From Thermoleophilia bacterium (lineage in GTDB: Bacteria > Actinomycetota > Thermoleophilia > Gaiellales > SKUG01), in the NCBI GenBank assembly GCA_025964455.1, contig JAOPYU010000156.1, positions 1 through 23,905 of the forward strand: DNA of 23,905 bases, written 5' to 3'. Position 1 is the first letter of the stretch; each line of letters opens with the position of its first letter. The notes below the pieces were generated by a model. It was not told where the DNA came from. It ran no database searches and saw only the letters and a list, made by a program, of their open reading frames with translations. Below are positions 6,673 through 16,622 of the stretch, piece by piece. The translations under genes were made by a program, and so were the position numbers.

Positions 6673-7898
6673 GGGACGTCGACCTGTCCCTGCGCGTAGT
6701 AGCGCGACGCGATGAGCCGCTGGACCTGGTTGGTGCCTTCGACGATCTGCAGCACCTTTGCATCGCGCATCCAGCGCTCCACCGGGTGGTCGGCGCTCAG
6801 GCCGGCGCCTCCGAGCACCTGCACCGCGTCCGTGGTGACACGCATCGCGACATCGCTCGCGAAGGCCTTCGCGTAGGAGCCGATGAGCCCGACGTCCTCG
6901 CCCCGTGCAGCGGCGTCGCATGCGCGCCAGATGAGGGCGCGAGCTGCCTCCAGCTGCATGCCCATGTCGGCGAGCATGAACGACACGCCCTGGCGCGCCA
7001 TGATCGGCTTGCCGAATGCCTCGCGCTCGTTCGCGTACTGCACGGCGTGCTCGAAGGCGGCGCGGCCGATACCGAGCGCCGAGGCCGCGACCTGCGGCCG
7101 CGAGTGCGCGAAGAAGCGCATCGCCACCAGGAAGCCCGCGTCAATGCCGCCCACCACGTGGTCGCCGGGAACACGCACGCCGTCGAGGAAGACCTGCCCC
7201 GTGTAGGAGGTCCGCAGGCCCATCAGGTCGAGCTTCTGGTACGTGACGCCCTCGGCGTCGCCCGGCACGATGAATGCGCTCACGCCGCCGGCGCCGGCCC
7301 CGCCCGTGCGCGCGAACACGAGCATCGCGGTCGTCCCCGGCATCGCTCCGGTGATCCAGGTCTTCTCGCCCGTGAGCACCCAGTCATCGCCCTCGGCGAC
7401 CGCGCGTGTACGGATGTTGGCGAGGTCGGAGCCCGCATGGGGTTCGCTGAAGGCGATCGCTGCGAAGGCACCCGCCGGATCGCAGATGCGACCGAGCCAG
7501 TGCGCGCGCACGTCAGGGTCGATGGCATCGCCCGCGGCGAGGATCCCGCCCGCGAACAGCTGTGCGCTCCCCAGCAGCGAGGCGAGCCCGGGATCCCCGG
7601 CAGTGAGCTCCTCCATGAGCATGGCACTCGTGACCGGGTCGAGGCCGCCCCCGCCGTCCGCTTCCGGGATCGCGTAGGTCAGCAGTCCGGCCGCGGAGGC
7701 CTCGGCGAGCAGGCCATCCGGGAGACGCCACGCGCCGATTCCACCCTCGGACATCTCACGCTGCATCGCATCGGCCGCGGGGCGCAGGCGCTCCTGCGCG
7801 AAGGCGCGCGCGACGGCCACGAGCTCACGCTGGTCGTCGGTGCGCTCGAAGGAGATGCGGTTGACGCCGGCGTCGCTGATCGCGTGGGTGGATTCCAT
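6669..7898 (-). CDS. Acyl-CoA dehydrogenase
   Basis: 409 residues; FAD-dependent alpha,beta-dehydrogenation of an acyl-CoA. The N-terminal helical domain starts at DDQRELVAVARAFAQERL; the middle domain has IAFSEPHAGSDLANIRTRA and WVLTGEKTWITGA (the FAD/substrate binding signatures); the C-terminal helical domain has MRDAKVLQIVEGTNQVQRL with the catalytic-position Glu387. Tyr is replaced by Val just before this Glu (IVEGT, commonly IYEGT). The start is ATG at 7898, only nine bases after the preceding TAG; GGTGGG overlapping that stop may serve as ribosome binding site. It is coupled to the downstream hydratase gene. Divergent from the other two dehydrogenases in the window, so it probably has a different substrate. 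Confidence 0.93.
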   Translation of the reverse strand: MESTHAISDAGVNRISFERTDDQRELVAVARAFAQERLRPAADAMQREMSEGGIGAWRLPDGLLAEASAAGLLTYAIPEADGGGGLDPVTSAMLMEELTAGDPGLASLLGSAQLFAGGILAAGDAIDPDVRAHWLGRICDPAGAFAAIAFSEPHAGSDLANIRTRAVAEGDDWVLTGEKTWITGAMPGTTAMLVFARTGGAGAGGVSAFIVPGDAEGVTYQKLDLMGLRTSYTGQVFLDGVRVPGDHVVGGIDAGFLVAMRFFAHSRPQVAASALGIGRAAFEHAVQYANEREAFGKPIMARQGVSFMLADMGMQLEAARALIWRACDAAARGEDVGLIGSYAKAFASDVAMRVTTDAVQVLGGAGLSADHPVERWMRDAKVLQIVEGTNQVQRLIASRYYAQGQVDVP

Positions 7899-7907
7899 GC
7901 TGCGTGG

Positions 7908-9500
7908 CTACCCACCGGGGGCGACCTCGATACCCTCGACGGCGCTGGCCGTGGACGCGTCCTCCCCCGGCGAGAGCGGTGTCGCGGCGACACCCGGCGT
8001 CGGAGAAGCGAAGGCCGCGCCCACCGAGTTCGGACCGCCTTCGACGCACGCCGCGTGCTGGTTGAGCACGTCCACGTCAGTCGTGGACGGAGCTGGGATC
8101 GCGACGTAGGTGCCGTCCAGGCCGATCGGTGCCGCCACCGGGGTGTCAGTGATCGTCATGCACTCCCGGTATGCACCCAGCGCAGCGTCTCCCCTGACGA
8201 TCGCGGCGGTCGCGATCTCCCGTAGGCGGGTGAAGCGCTCCGAGCAGGTGGTCGACTGGAACGAGGACGGCGTGAGGCGGATGCGCTCGGACGCGGGCAG
8301 CCGCAGCGGCGCCACGCACTCGCGGCCGAATCGTGCGCCACCGGACGCCGCGACGGCGATGCCGGTCGGTGACAGCAGCGATGAACATCGCGACACGCCG
8401 AGCGGCTCGTCGACGCCGAGGACGACCACGAGCTGGTCACCGATCTTCAGGTTGCCCGCGTCGACGCCCACGTCGAGCACGATGTCGGTCGCGGAGCTGC
8501 GCTGCGCCGCGGTCAGCGTCCATGCGTCGACGACTTTCCCTCCGATCTCCTGACACGTGCCACGGCGCACCTGCGCGCTGACCTTGGCGTCGACGCCCGC
8601 CACCAGCGACGGCGCCAGCCGCAGCCGCACGTCGCCGTCGGGCGCGAGCTCGAGTGAGACGTTGCCTTCCACGGGGGGTGCGGAATCGGCAGGACCCACG
8701 ACCGCCCCGGGATCCACTGACATGACCGTCGAGCCGACTGACGCAGGATCCGACGGGGCCACCGGCACGGCATCGTACGGGGACATGCCCGGGTCGATCA
8801 CGCCGACGACCGGCCCGCCTGCGATGCCGCACACCATCGCATCGATGCACTCGCTGCCGTAACCGAGCGACAGCGGCTGGAGCGACGCGAACTGGTATCC
8901 GCTGCCGAGCCGGACACCGCCGTCCTCGGTGTAGCGCGCGGCCAGGCTGCGCGATGCTGTCTCGTCACCCGAGTACCACCCCGAGTCGTCGCCGTCGATG
9001 AGGTCGAAGGTCGGCAGCAGGAACACGCCCACGAGGGTGGCGAGTGCGACGATCCCGATGAGCACCGGTCGCTCCGCGCGCCGACCGCGGACCAGCGGCC
9101 GCGCGAATGCGAACAGCACCGTGGTGGCGGCGGCGCACCACAACCCGACGTACGTGAAATCACCAGTCGTCGTCGGCGGGTCGACCGCTGACACGACGGC
9201 CCCGGCCAGCAGCGACGCGCCGAGCACGAAGGCGCCGGCCTCGAACGGCAGCAGCGCCTCTCGCGCCCGTTCCGATCGCAGTGACCAGAACCACAGCGCG
9301 GCGAGGCCGATGAGCACGGGCAGGGCGAGGATGAACGCTGCACCGATCACCAAGGTGAAGACGTTCACGGCGATGAACAGCAGCACCAGTGCGCCAGCAA
9401 CGAGCCGGGCGCGCTCGTACCGAGTCCGCCCGTGCCAGATGCGGGAACGGGACTCGCCGGCGTCGTCTTCGTCGGTCGTGGGGTGCGGCGCGTCGTCCAT
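7908..9500 (-). CDS. Five-TM membrane protein with cysteine-bearing outer domain, unknown function
   Basis: 530 residues. A charged N-terminal cytoplasmic tail (about 32 residues) is followed by five hydrophobic segments, roughly residues 33-52, 54-72, 85-105, 118-140 and 145-165, the last ending VFLLPTFDLIDGDDSG. The remaining about 360 residues are polar, Pro/Ser/Val/Asp-rich and contain eight cysteines (for example ECIDAMVC, GTCQE, SRCSS, RECVA, TTCSE), an even number suited to disulfides outside the cell. An odd number of TM helices with a cytoplasmic N-terminus would place this part outside. I recognise no family. It lies directly after the histidine kinase gene (91-base gap with a direct repeat at 9573-9592) and nine bases before the acyl-CoA dehydrogenase gene, so it may be a target or partner of the two-component system. 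Confidence 0.85.
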   Translation of the reverse strand: MDDAPHPTTDEDDAGESRSRIWHGRTRYERARLVAGALVLLFIAVNVFTLVIGAAFILALPVLIGLAALWFWSLRSERAREALLPFEAGAFVLGASLLAGAVVSAVDPPTTTGDFTYVGLWCAAATTVLFAFARPLVRGRRAERPVLIGIVALATLVGVFLLPTFDLIDGDDSGWYSGDETASRSLAARYTEDGGVRLGSGYQFASLQPLSLGYGSECIDAMVCGIAGGPVVGVIDPGMSPYDAVPVAPSDPASVGSTVMSVDPGAVVGPADSAPPVEGNVSLELAPDGDVRLRLAPSLVAGVDAKVSAQVRRGTCQEIGGKVVDAWTLTAAQRSSATDIVLDVGVDAGNLKIGDQLVVVLGVDEPLGVSRCSSLLSPTGIAVAASGGARFGRECVAPLRLPASERIRLTPSSFQSTTCSERFTRLREIATAAIVRGDAALGAYRECMTITDTPVAAPIGLDGTYVAIPAPSTTDVDVLNQHAACVEGGPNSVGAAFASPTPGVAATPLSPGEDASTASAVEGIEVAPGG

Positions 9501-9572
9501 GGGGGTCCGTTCGTTCGTCGGGGCACTGCTCCATCAGCTTCGGCGATGCGCCTGAGAGCACGCTTCCGCGAA

Positions 9573-9592
9573 TCCGAGAGTTCTCCGAGAGT
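9573..9592 (-). promoter_or_regulatory. 11-bp-period direct repeat, candidate response regulator box
   Basis: TCCGAGAGT occurs at 9573-9581 and again at 9584-9592 on the plus strand (ACTCTCGGA twice on the minus strand), with two bases between copies. Direct repeats spaced one helical turn are typical OmpR-family binding sites; MprA-type boxes are described as two 8-bp direct repeats separated by about two bases. It lies upstream of the 5-TM protein gene and immediately after the kinase gene. Function is inferred. Confidence 0.5.
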
Positions 9593-10889
9593 CAGTCCTC
9601 GGCGCGCAGCGAGGCGCTCAGGTCCAGCTCGATCCGCGGCGGACGCCTCCGCGTGATCTGGACGGTGCCGCCGTGGGCGCGGGCGACGTGGTCGACGAAG
9701 GCGAGCCCGAGCCCGGTCCCGCCTGCCGCGCCCGATGCGAAGGGCTGGAAGGGCAGCAGCAGGTCCTCGTCCACCGACCAGCCGGCCCCGGCATCCTCGA
9801 CGCCGACGCGCCCGCCCTGGAGGGTCACCGTCACTGGTTCTGCCCCGTGCACCAGCGCGTTGTCGAGCAGGTTGCCCACGGCTCGGGTGAGCAGCTCGGC
9901 ATCGACTCGACCACGCGATGCGTCGAGGGTCGATTCGATGCGTGCGTCTGGCCAGCGCGTGCGCGCCGCGTCGATCGCGGATTCCACGACCGCCGCGAAT
10001 GCGACGTCCTCATGTGCGTCCCGTGACCAGGCCGGCATCGCCGCGACGTCGACCAGCCCGGCGACGAGTGTCGCGACTGCCGCGCTCTGGCGCGCGATGC
10101 GCGAGGCCATGTCGCGCGAGTCCCCGGTGAGGGTCGGATCACGCTCGAGCAGTTGGGCGTTGGTCCTGATCGAGGTGATCGGCGTGCGGAGCTGGTGCGC
10201 GGCGTCCGCGACAAGCCGCCGCTGCGCCGCGTTCGCGGCGTGCAGGTCGTCCAGGAGCGCGTCGAACGATCGCGCCGCACGATCCAGGTCGCGGCCGCCG
10301 ACGGAGCCGACCCGACGCTCCCCGGACACATCACGTCCCGCGAGCTCGATGCGGCGGAGCATGCGATCGATGCGACGTGTGGCCGGCAGCGACGCGAACG
10401 CTCCCGCGCCGATCGCCAGGAGACCGCCGATCGCCATCGCGATCCAGATCGCCCGTCGCGCATCGCGCAGCGCCGCCTGCCCCGGCTCGACGAGTTCGGC
10501 AGCGACCACGATCGCGTCCTCCCGGACGGCCGTGGCGACCCGCCAGCGCTCGGCATCGATCCGTCGGGTCTCGCGGCTCGACGCCACGCCCGACGTGACG
10601 CCGAGCGCGCGTGACGACGGCGCGATGGCGCTCGATCGACATCGCTCGACGCCGCTGCGATCCGCGATGGCGACGACCGCGTCGTCGCGGGCGGTTGCCT
10701 GCTCCTTCACCTGCAGGCAGCCCTCGGAGACGCCCGTCGCGTCGACCTCGTCGACGAGCACCTGTTCCAGACGAGCGTCGACGACCGCCTCGAGGGACCG
10801 CTCGACCGCCCCGAGCGCGACGACGCCTGCGAGGAGGACGGCGAGCACGCCCGCGAGTGCAGCCCAGAAGGTGAATCGGATGCGCGTGG

Positions 10890-10893
<4 letters not shown>
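9592..10893 (-). CDS. Two-component sensor histidine kinase
   Basis: 433 residues. TM1 at about residues 9-30, an extracytoplasmic sensor of about 115 residues with two cysteines (Cys59, Cys85), TM2 at about 148-168, HAMP-like linker (SLPATRRIDRMLRRIELAG), then a DHp helix with LVADAAHQLRTPITSIR (phospho-acceptor His233), N-box LLDNALVHGAEPV, and G-boxes VGVEDAGAGW and GGTGLGLAFV. The residue after the His is Gln, where many kinases have Glu. The ATG at 10893 overlaps the response regulator stop as ATGA, so the pair is co-translated. The signal is unknown. Confidence 0.95.
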
Positions 10894-11582
<689 letters not shown>

Positions 11583-11640
11583 GCTCGCGACCTACCCGTC
11601 CTGGACGATTCTCCAGCGCATCGCGGAAGCCCGCGGCCGC

Positions 11641-13863
11641 CTACTCGAAGATCGTGCCGGCATCGGCCTTCTCGACGAGCGAGGCGGGCGGCGCGAAGCG
11701 ATCGCCGTAGGTCGATGCGAGCTCCTCGGCGCGTGCGCGGAACGCGGCGACACCGAGCGACCCGTCAGCGGCCTCGTAGCCGTTGACGTACTGGATGGCG
11801 CCACCCTGCATGGGCGGGAATCCGATGCCGAACACGCTGCCGATGTTGGCATCGGGCACGGTGCGCAGCACGCCCTCCTCGAACAGGCGGATCGTGTCGA
11901 GTGACATCGAGAACGTCAGTCGCTCCTGGATGTCGCGCACGCTCGGTTGCTCGGCGGCTCGCGGGTACTGCCCCGCGAGGCCGTCCCAGATTCCCAGGCG
12001 CGTGCCCGACTGGTCGTACTCGTAGAAGCCGGCACCGGCCAGCTTGCCACCGCGACCCTGCTCGAGCATCCATGCCACGACCTCGTCGGCGGGCTCGGGG
12101 ACGTACGTGCCGCCCTCGGCCTCGACCGCTGCCTTGGTGGCGAGCCCGATCTTCTTCATGAGCTCGAGGTTGAGCTCGTCGCTCAGCTGCAGCACCCCGG
12201 TTGGGAATCCGGACATGACGGCGGCGCGCTCGAGCGCAACGGGGTTGACCCCCTCGCTCAGCATGCGGATGCCCTCGTTGATGAACTTCCCGATGACGCG
12301 GCTCGTGAAGAAGCCGCGCGAGTCGTTGACGACGATCGGGATCTTGCGGATCTGCTGCACGTAGTCGAGCGCGTGCGCGATCGCCTCGTCGCCGGTCTCC
12401 TTGCCCGCGATGATCTCGACCAGCTGCATCTTGTCGACGGGCGAGAAGAAGTGGATACCGACGAAGTCCTTCGTCCGCTTCACGCCCTGCTGCAGGCCGG
12501 TGATCGGGAGCGTCGAGGTGTTCGACCCGAGCAGTGCGTCCGGGAGCACCACGTCCTCGAGGTCGGCGAAGACCGCCTTCTTGAGGTCCTCGTTCTCGAA
12601 CACCGCCTCGATCACGATGTCGACGCCCTCCAGGTCGCCGTAGTCGGCCGTCGGCGTGATCCGCGCAAGCAGCGCGTCACCCTTCTCCTGCGTGACCTTG
12701 CCGCGCTGGATCCCCTTCTTGACGAGCGCCTCGCTGTAGGCCTTGCCCTTCTCGGCCGCCTCGATCGAGACGTCCTTGAGCACGACGTCGATGCCGGCCT
12801 TGGCACTGACATAAGCGATGCCGGCGCCCATCATGCCCGCGCCGATCACGCCCACCTTGGTGAAGGTGCGCTTGGGCACGCCGTCGGGGCGCGAGTTGCC
12901 GGAGCTGATCGCCGTGAGGTCGAAGAAGAACGCCTTGGTCATGTTCTTGGACTGCTGACCGACGGCGAGCTCGACGAAGTAGCGCGACTCGATCCTCGAG
13001 GCGGTCTCGAAGTCCACCTGCGCGCCCTCCACGGCGGCGGCGAGGATCGCCTTGGGCGCGCGGTAGTCGGCACCCTTGACCTGCTTGCGCAGGTTGGCGG
13101 GGAAGGCCGGGAGCATCATCGCGAGCTTGGGGCTCTGCGGTGCGCCGCCGGGGATGCGGTAGCCGTCGCGGTCCCACGGCTGGGTCCGCGCCTCGCGGTC
13201 GTCCGCGTGCTCCTCGATCCAGGTGCGTGCCGCTGCAAGCAACTCGTCTGCCGGCACGACCTGGTCGACGAGGCCCTGGGCCAGCGCCTTGTCGGGGGAG
13301 AACTGCGGGCCGGGGCCCTTGACCAGGATGCCCATGAGCGCGTCCTGGATGCCGAACATCCGCACGGTCCGGGTGACACCGCCGCCGCCCGGCAGGAGCC
13401 CGAGGTTCGCCTCGGGCAGGCCGATCTCGTAGCGACCTGCGGCCGCGATGCGCCGATGTGCTGCAAGGGCGATCTCCAGGCCGCCGCCCAGCGCAGCGCC
13501 GTTGATCGCGGCGACGACCGGCTTGCCGATCGTCTCCAGCTTCCGGAGCGTCGCCTTGACCCGCTCGACCTCGCCGAACAGGCGCGGCGCGTCGGCCTTC
13601 GTCGCGCGCTGGAACAGCTTCAGGTCGCCGCCGGCGAAGAAGGTCTTCTTGCCGGAGGTGACGATGACGCCCTTGATCGCGTCCTTGTCAGCCGCGATCT
13701 CCTCGGCGAGCCGGTCGACCGCCGCCTCGAACGCCTCGATGTACGTGGCGTTCATCGTGTTGACGCTCTGGTTCGGGTCGTCGATGGTGAGCGTGACGAT
13801 CCCGTCGCTGCCCGTCTCGTAGCGGACGGCGTCGGCGGCGGGGCTCGGTGCGGTGGCGGTCAT
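11641..13863 (-). CDS. fadB: Fused enoyl-CoA hydratase / 3-hydroxyacyl-CoA dehydrogenase (FadB/FadJ type)
   Basis: 740 residues, close to the length of E. coli FadB (729). N-terminal crotonase domain: oxyanion hole FFAGGDLKLF, NGAALGGGLEIALA with Glu130, GLPEANLGLLPGGGG with Glu151 (the two catalytic acids). NAD-binding dehydrogenase domain: KVGVIGAGMMGAGIAYVSAK with the Rossmann GAGMMG at 341-346, then GIHFFSPVDKMQLVEII with catalytic His471 and IVVNDSRGFFTSRV. C-terminal helical dehydrogenase domains complete the fold. It carries out the second and third beta-oxidation steps and pairs with the thiolase encoded 60 bases upstream, a classic fadB-fadA neighbourhood in reversed order. Whether the FadB or FadJ name is more apt cannot be decided. 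GGAG lies about 12 bases before the ATG. Confidence 0.95.
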   Translation of the reverse strand: MTATAPSPAADAVRYETGSDGIVTLTIDDPNQSVNTMNATYIEAFEAAVDRLAEEIAADKDAIKGVIVTSGKKTFFAGGDLKLFQRATKADAPRLFGEVERVKATLRKLETIGKPVVAAINGAALGGGLEIALAAHRRIAAAGRYEIGLPEANLGLLPGGGGVTRTVRMFGIQDALMGILVKGPGPQFSPDKALAQGLVDQVVPADELLAAARTWIEEHADDREARTQPWDRDGYRIPGGAPQSPKLAMMLPAFPANLRKQVKGADYRAPKAILAAAVEGAQVDFETASRIESRYFVELAVGQQSKNMTKAFFFDLTAISSGNSRPDGVPKRTFTKVGVIGAGMMGAGIAYVSAKAGIDVVLKDVSIEAAEKGKAYSEALVKKGIQRGKVTQEKGDALLARITPTADYGDLEGVDIVIEAVFENEDLKKAVFADLEDVVLPDALLGSNTSTLPITGLQQGVKRTKDFVGIHFFSPVDKMQLVEIIAGKETGDEAIAHALDYVQQIRKIPIVVNDSRGFFTSRVIGKFINEGIRMLSEGVNPVALERAAVMSGFPTGVLQLSDELNLELMKKIGLATKAAVEAEGGTYVPEPADEVVAWMLEQGRGGKLAGAGFYEYDQSGTRLGIWDGLAGQYPRAAEQPSVRDIQERLTFSMSLDTIRLFEEGVLRTVPDANIGSVFGIGFPPMQGGAIQYVNGYEAADGSLGVAAFRARAEELASTYGDRFAPPASLVEKADAGTIFE

Positions 13864-13923
13864 GTGGGCTCAGGCTCCAGGGTTCGTGACGAGTTGGGGA
13901 TGGCGTCGGTGTGCGTCGACGGG

Positions 13924-15138
13924 TCAGACGCGCTCGACGATGGTGGCGACACCCATGCCGCCGCCGATGCACAGCGTCGCGAGGCCGTAGCGCTTGTTGG
14001 TGCGCTCGAGCTCGTCGACGAGCGTGCCGAGGATCATCGCGCCGGTCGCGCCGAGCGGATGGCCGAGGGCGATCGCGCCGCCGTTCACGTTGGTGCGCTC
14101 GATCGGGTAGTCGCCCATGTCCTTGAGGAATTTCAGGACGACGGCCGCGAAGGCCTCGTTCATCTCGACCAGGTCCATGTCCTCCATCGTCAGGCCCGCC
14201 TTGGCAAGAGCCTTCCTGGTGGCGGGCGCCGGGCCGGTCAGCATGATGGTCGGGTTGGAGCCGGTGACGGCCGTCGACACGATGCGCGCGCGCGGCGTCA
14301 GTCCGTGTCGCGTGCCCGCCGCCTCGTTGCCGATGAGCACGATGCCCGCGCCGTCCACGATGCCGGAGCTGTTGCCCGCGTGGTGGACGTGCGTGATGTG
14401 ATCGACCTCGACGAACTCCTGGAGGGCGACGGCGTTGAAGCCACCCATCTCGCCCATCGCCTCGAACGACGGGTTGAGCCCGGACAGGCTCTCCACCGTC
14501 GTACCGGGCCGCATGTGCTCGTCGTGGTCCAGCACGGTCAGGCCGCTGTGGTCGCGCACGGGCACGAGCGAGCGAGCGAACCGACCGTCGGCGACGGCAG
14601 TCGCGGCGCGGTCCTGGGAGCGCACCGCGTACTCGTCGACGGCCTGGCGGTCATAGCCCTCGATCGTCGCGATCAGGTCGGCGCTGATGCCCTGTGGCAC
14701 GAAGGACGTGTTGAGCGCGGTCTCGGGGTCCATCGCCCACGCACCGCCGTCAGAGGCCATCGGCACGCGGCTCATCGATTCGACGCCGCCAGCGACGATC
14801 AGGTCCTCCCAGCCACTGCGCACGCGCGCGGCAGCCTGGTTGACGGCCTCGAGGCCGGACGCGCAGAAGCGGTTGAGCGACACGCCACCCACCTGCTCGC
14901 CGAACCCGCTCGCGAGCACCGCCGTCCTCGCGATGTCAGCGCCCTGGTCGCCGACCGGGGTGACGCAGCCCAGGATCACGTCGTCGACCTCGTTCGTGAC
15001 GAGGTTCGGATTGCGGTTCGGCAGCTCCTGCAGCAGGCCGCTCACCAGCGAGACCGGCTTGACCTCGTGCAGGGACCCGCTCTTCTTGCCGCGGCCTCGC
15101 GGCGTGCGGATCGCGTCGTAGATGAATGCCTCGGGCAT
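13924..15138 (-). CDS. fadA: Acetyl-CoA C-acyltransferase (thiolase)
   Basis: 404 residues. It cleaves 3-ketoacyl-CoA with CoA to acetyl-CoA and a shortened acyl-CoA, the last beta-oxidation step. All thiolase signatures are present: nucleophile Cys92 in [21 protein letters not shown] at about 326-333, [16 protein letters not shown] with His360, and the acid/base Cys390 in CIGGGMGVA. The ATG at 15138 has GAGGA five bases upstream. It lies between a terminator-like hairpin (15212-15274) and fadB, so it probably heads the thiolase-fadB unit. The biosynthetic (acetoacetyl-CoA) versus degradative role is judged from the fadB neighbour. Confidence 0.95.
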   Translation of the reverse strand: MPEAFIYDAIRTPRGRGKKSGSLHEVKPVSLVSGLLQELPNRNPNLVTNEVDDVILGCVTPVGDQGADIARTAVLASGFGEQVGGVSLNRFCASGLEAVNQAAARVRSGWEDLIVAGGVESMSRVPMASDGGAWAMDPETALNTSFVPQGISADLIATIEGYDRQAVDEYAVRSQDRAATAVADGRFARSLVPVRDHSGLTVLDHDEHMRPGTTVESLSGLNPSFEAMGEMGGFNAVALQEFVEVDHITHVHHAGNSSGIVDGAGIVLIGNEAAGTRHGLTPRARIVSTAVTGSNPTIMLTGPAPATRKALAKAGLTMEDMDLVEMNEAFAAVVLKFLKDMGDYPIERTNVNGGAIALGHPLGATGAMILGTLVDELERTNKRYGLATLCIGGGMGVATIVERV

Positions 15139-15211
15139 GGTGTTCCTCGTTCGTGGGTCGGGGGTGTCGCGAAGCGATGCGAGAGGGTCGATTGCGGTGC
15201 TAGGGCAAGGA

Positions 15212-15274
15212 GACGCGGAGAAAGGGGCCCGGTGGATTGGACCTCAGTCCATCCGCCGGGCCCCGATCCGCGTC
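15212..15274 (-). terminator. Long two-tier hairpin terminator after the acyl-CoA dehydrogenase gene
   Basis: GGGGCCCGG...CCGGGCCCC (15224-15264) forms a GC stem that continues through GGAT/ATCC-like and TGGAC/GTCCA pairing around a CTCA loop. An outer stem GACGCGGA (15212-15219) with TCCGCGTC (15267-15274) extends it. On the minus strand the inner stem is followed by TTTCTCC. It lies 28 bases after the stop at 15302 and before the thiolase gene. Confidence 0.75.
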
Positions 15275-15301
15275 GACGCCGCGATAGTGCCGCAAGCGGC
15301 C

Positions 15302-16492
15302 CTATCGGGGCATCATGAGTTCTTTGGCGATGACGAGGCGCTGGATCTGGCTGGTGCCCTCGTAGATCTGGAAGATCTTCGCGTCGCGCATGAGCTTCTC
15401 GACCGGGTACTCCTTCGTGTAGCCGTAGCCACCGAAGATCTGGACCGCGTCGGTCGTCGCCGCCATGCAGCTGTCGGCTGCGAAGCGCTTCGCGTGCGAG
15501 GACTGCAGCGTCGCGCGCTGGCCCTGGTCGTGCAGCCATGCGCCCTGCCACGTGAGCAGCCGGGATGCCTCGATGTTGGTGGCCATGTCGGCGATCAGGA
15601 AGTTGACGCCCTGGTTCATCGCGATCGGCATGCCGAACTGCACGCGCTCGACGGCGTAGGCCATGGCGTACTCGAGCGCGGCCCGTGCCACGCCGGTCGC
15701 CATGCCACCGACGCCCGGACGCGTGGCGTCCAGCGTCTTCATCGCGATCTTGAAGCCCTCGCCCTCGGCGCCGAGCAGGTTCTCGACCGGCACCTTGACG
15801 CTGTCGAAGAAGATGGCGTTGGTCGGGCTGGCACGCTGTCCGAGCTTGTCCATGTGGTGCTCGCACGCGAAGCCCTCGACGGGCGTGCCGTCAGCCTGCT
15901 TCACCTCCATGATGAAGGCCGACAGCCCGCGGTGGCCCGCGCTCTTGTCGGTCATCGCGAAGATCGTGATCCAATCCGCGAGCTCGGCGTTCGTGATGAA
16001 CGTCTTGGAGCCGTTGATGACGTAGTGGGTCCCGTCCTCGCTCAGCGTCGCGGTCGTCTGGATGCCGGACACGTCGGAGCCCGCACCGGGCTCGGTCAGG
16101 CCGAACGCCGAGAACTTGAAGTCCTCGGTCAGCATGCCGAGGTACTTCTCCTTCTGCTGCTCGTTGCCGGCGATGATCACGGGCGCCGCACCGAGGCCGT
16201 TCGCCTCCATCGACGTCGCGATGCCGGAGCAGCCCCAGGCGAGCTCCTCCATGACGAGCACGCCGTCGAGCGAGCCGAGGCCCGCGCCGCCGTACTGCTC
16301 GGGCACGTGCAGGTTCATGAGGCCGGTTTCCCAGCCCTTGCGCAGGACCTCGATCGGCAGCTTGGACTGCTGGTCGGCCTCTGCCGCGACGGGGCGGATC
16401 TCGTTCTCCGCGAAGTCGTGCGCGAGCGCGCGGAATTCCTTCTGGTCGTCGGTCAGCTCGAACGAAACGCCGGTGCTGGTAGCCACTGCCAC
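15302..16492 (-). CDS. Acyl-CoA dehydrogenase (medium-chain type layout)
   Basis: 396 residues from the GTG at 16492, chosen because AGAGGA lies just upstream and the protein then starts MAVATSTGVSFELTDDQ; an ATG at 16507 is an alternative. Visible: KFSAFGLTEPGAGSDVSG (residues 126-143, FAD-binding signature), HYVINGSKTFITNAE, the FGMPIAMNQ flavin-interface segment, and IFQIYEGTSQIQRLVIAK with catalytic Glu378, at the position used by medium- and short-chain dehydrogenases. The first step of beta-oxidation passes electrons to an electron-transfer flavoprotein. It sits between the SCP2 carrier gene and the thiolase-fadB pair, so the local set covers every step of the cycle. Chain-length preference is not determinable. 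Confidence 0.93.
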   Translation of the reverse strand: MAVATSTGVSFELTDDQKEFRALAHDFAENEIRPVAAEADQQSKLPIEVLRKGWETGLMNLHVPEQYGGAGLGSLDGVLVMEELAWGCSGIATSMEANGLGAAPVIIAGNEQQKEKYLGMLTEDFKFSAFGLTEPGAGSDVSGIQTTATLSEDGTHYVINGSKTFITNAELADWITIFAMTDKSAGHRGLSAFIMEVKQADGTPVEGFACEHHMDKLGQRASPTNAIFFDSVKVPVENLLGAEGEGFKIAMKTLDATRPGVGGMATGVARAALEYAMAYAVERVQFGMPIAMNQGVNFLIADMATNIEASRLLTWQGAWLHDQGQRATLQSSHAKRFAADSCMAATTDAVQIFGGYGYTKEYPVEKLMRDAKIFQIYEGTSQIQRLVIAKELMMPR

Positions 16493-16567
16493 TGTGGGTC
16501 CTCTCATGAGCCTGCAGCGGCGTCGGGCCGCGGCGAGCGATGGGTCTCTGGGTCGGGTCCGGACGGC

Positions 16568-16595
16568 GGGCGGGGCGACCGTGGTCACCCCGCCC
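16568..16595 (-). terminator. GC hairpin between the SCP2 and acyl-CoA dehydrogenase genes
   Basis: GGGCGGGG (16568-16575) and CCCCGCCC (16588-16595) form a perfect 8-bp stem, with GAC/GTC pairing inside. No T-tract follows on the minus strand. It could lower read-through from the SCP2 gene into the dehydrogenase gene or stabilise the upstream mRNA. Confidence 0.5.
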
Positions 16596-16622
16596 CCGCC
16601 GGCGGTCCTTGGGACGCTGCTC

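Noticed and set aside
11601..11616. CTGGA-N6-TCCAG inverted repeat between fadB and the response regulator gene
   Set aside because: Only 5-bp arms; not similar to the direct repeat at 9573-9592 and not convincing as operator or terminator.
11947..15318. Plus-strand open frame of more than 1,100 codons opposite fadB and the thiolase
   Set aside because: It is antisense to two well-supported enzymes with intact motifs, and its His/Arg/Asp/Val-rich composition is the usual mirror of GC-rich coding DNA. No ribosome binding site or domain was seen.
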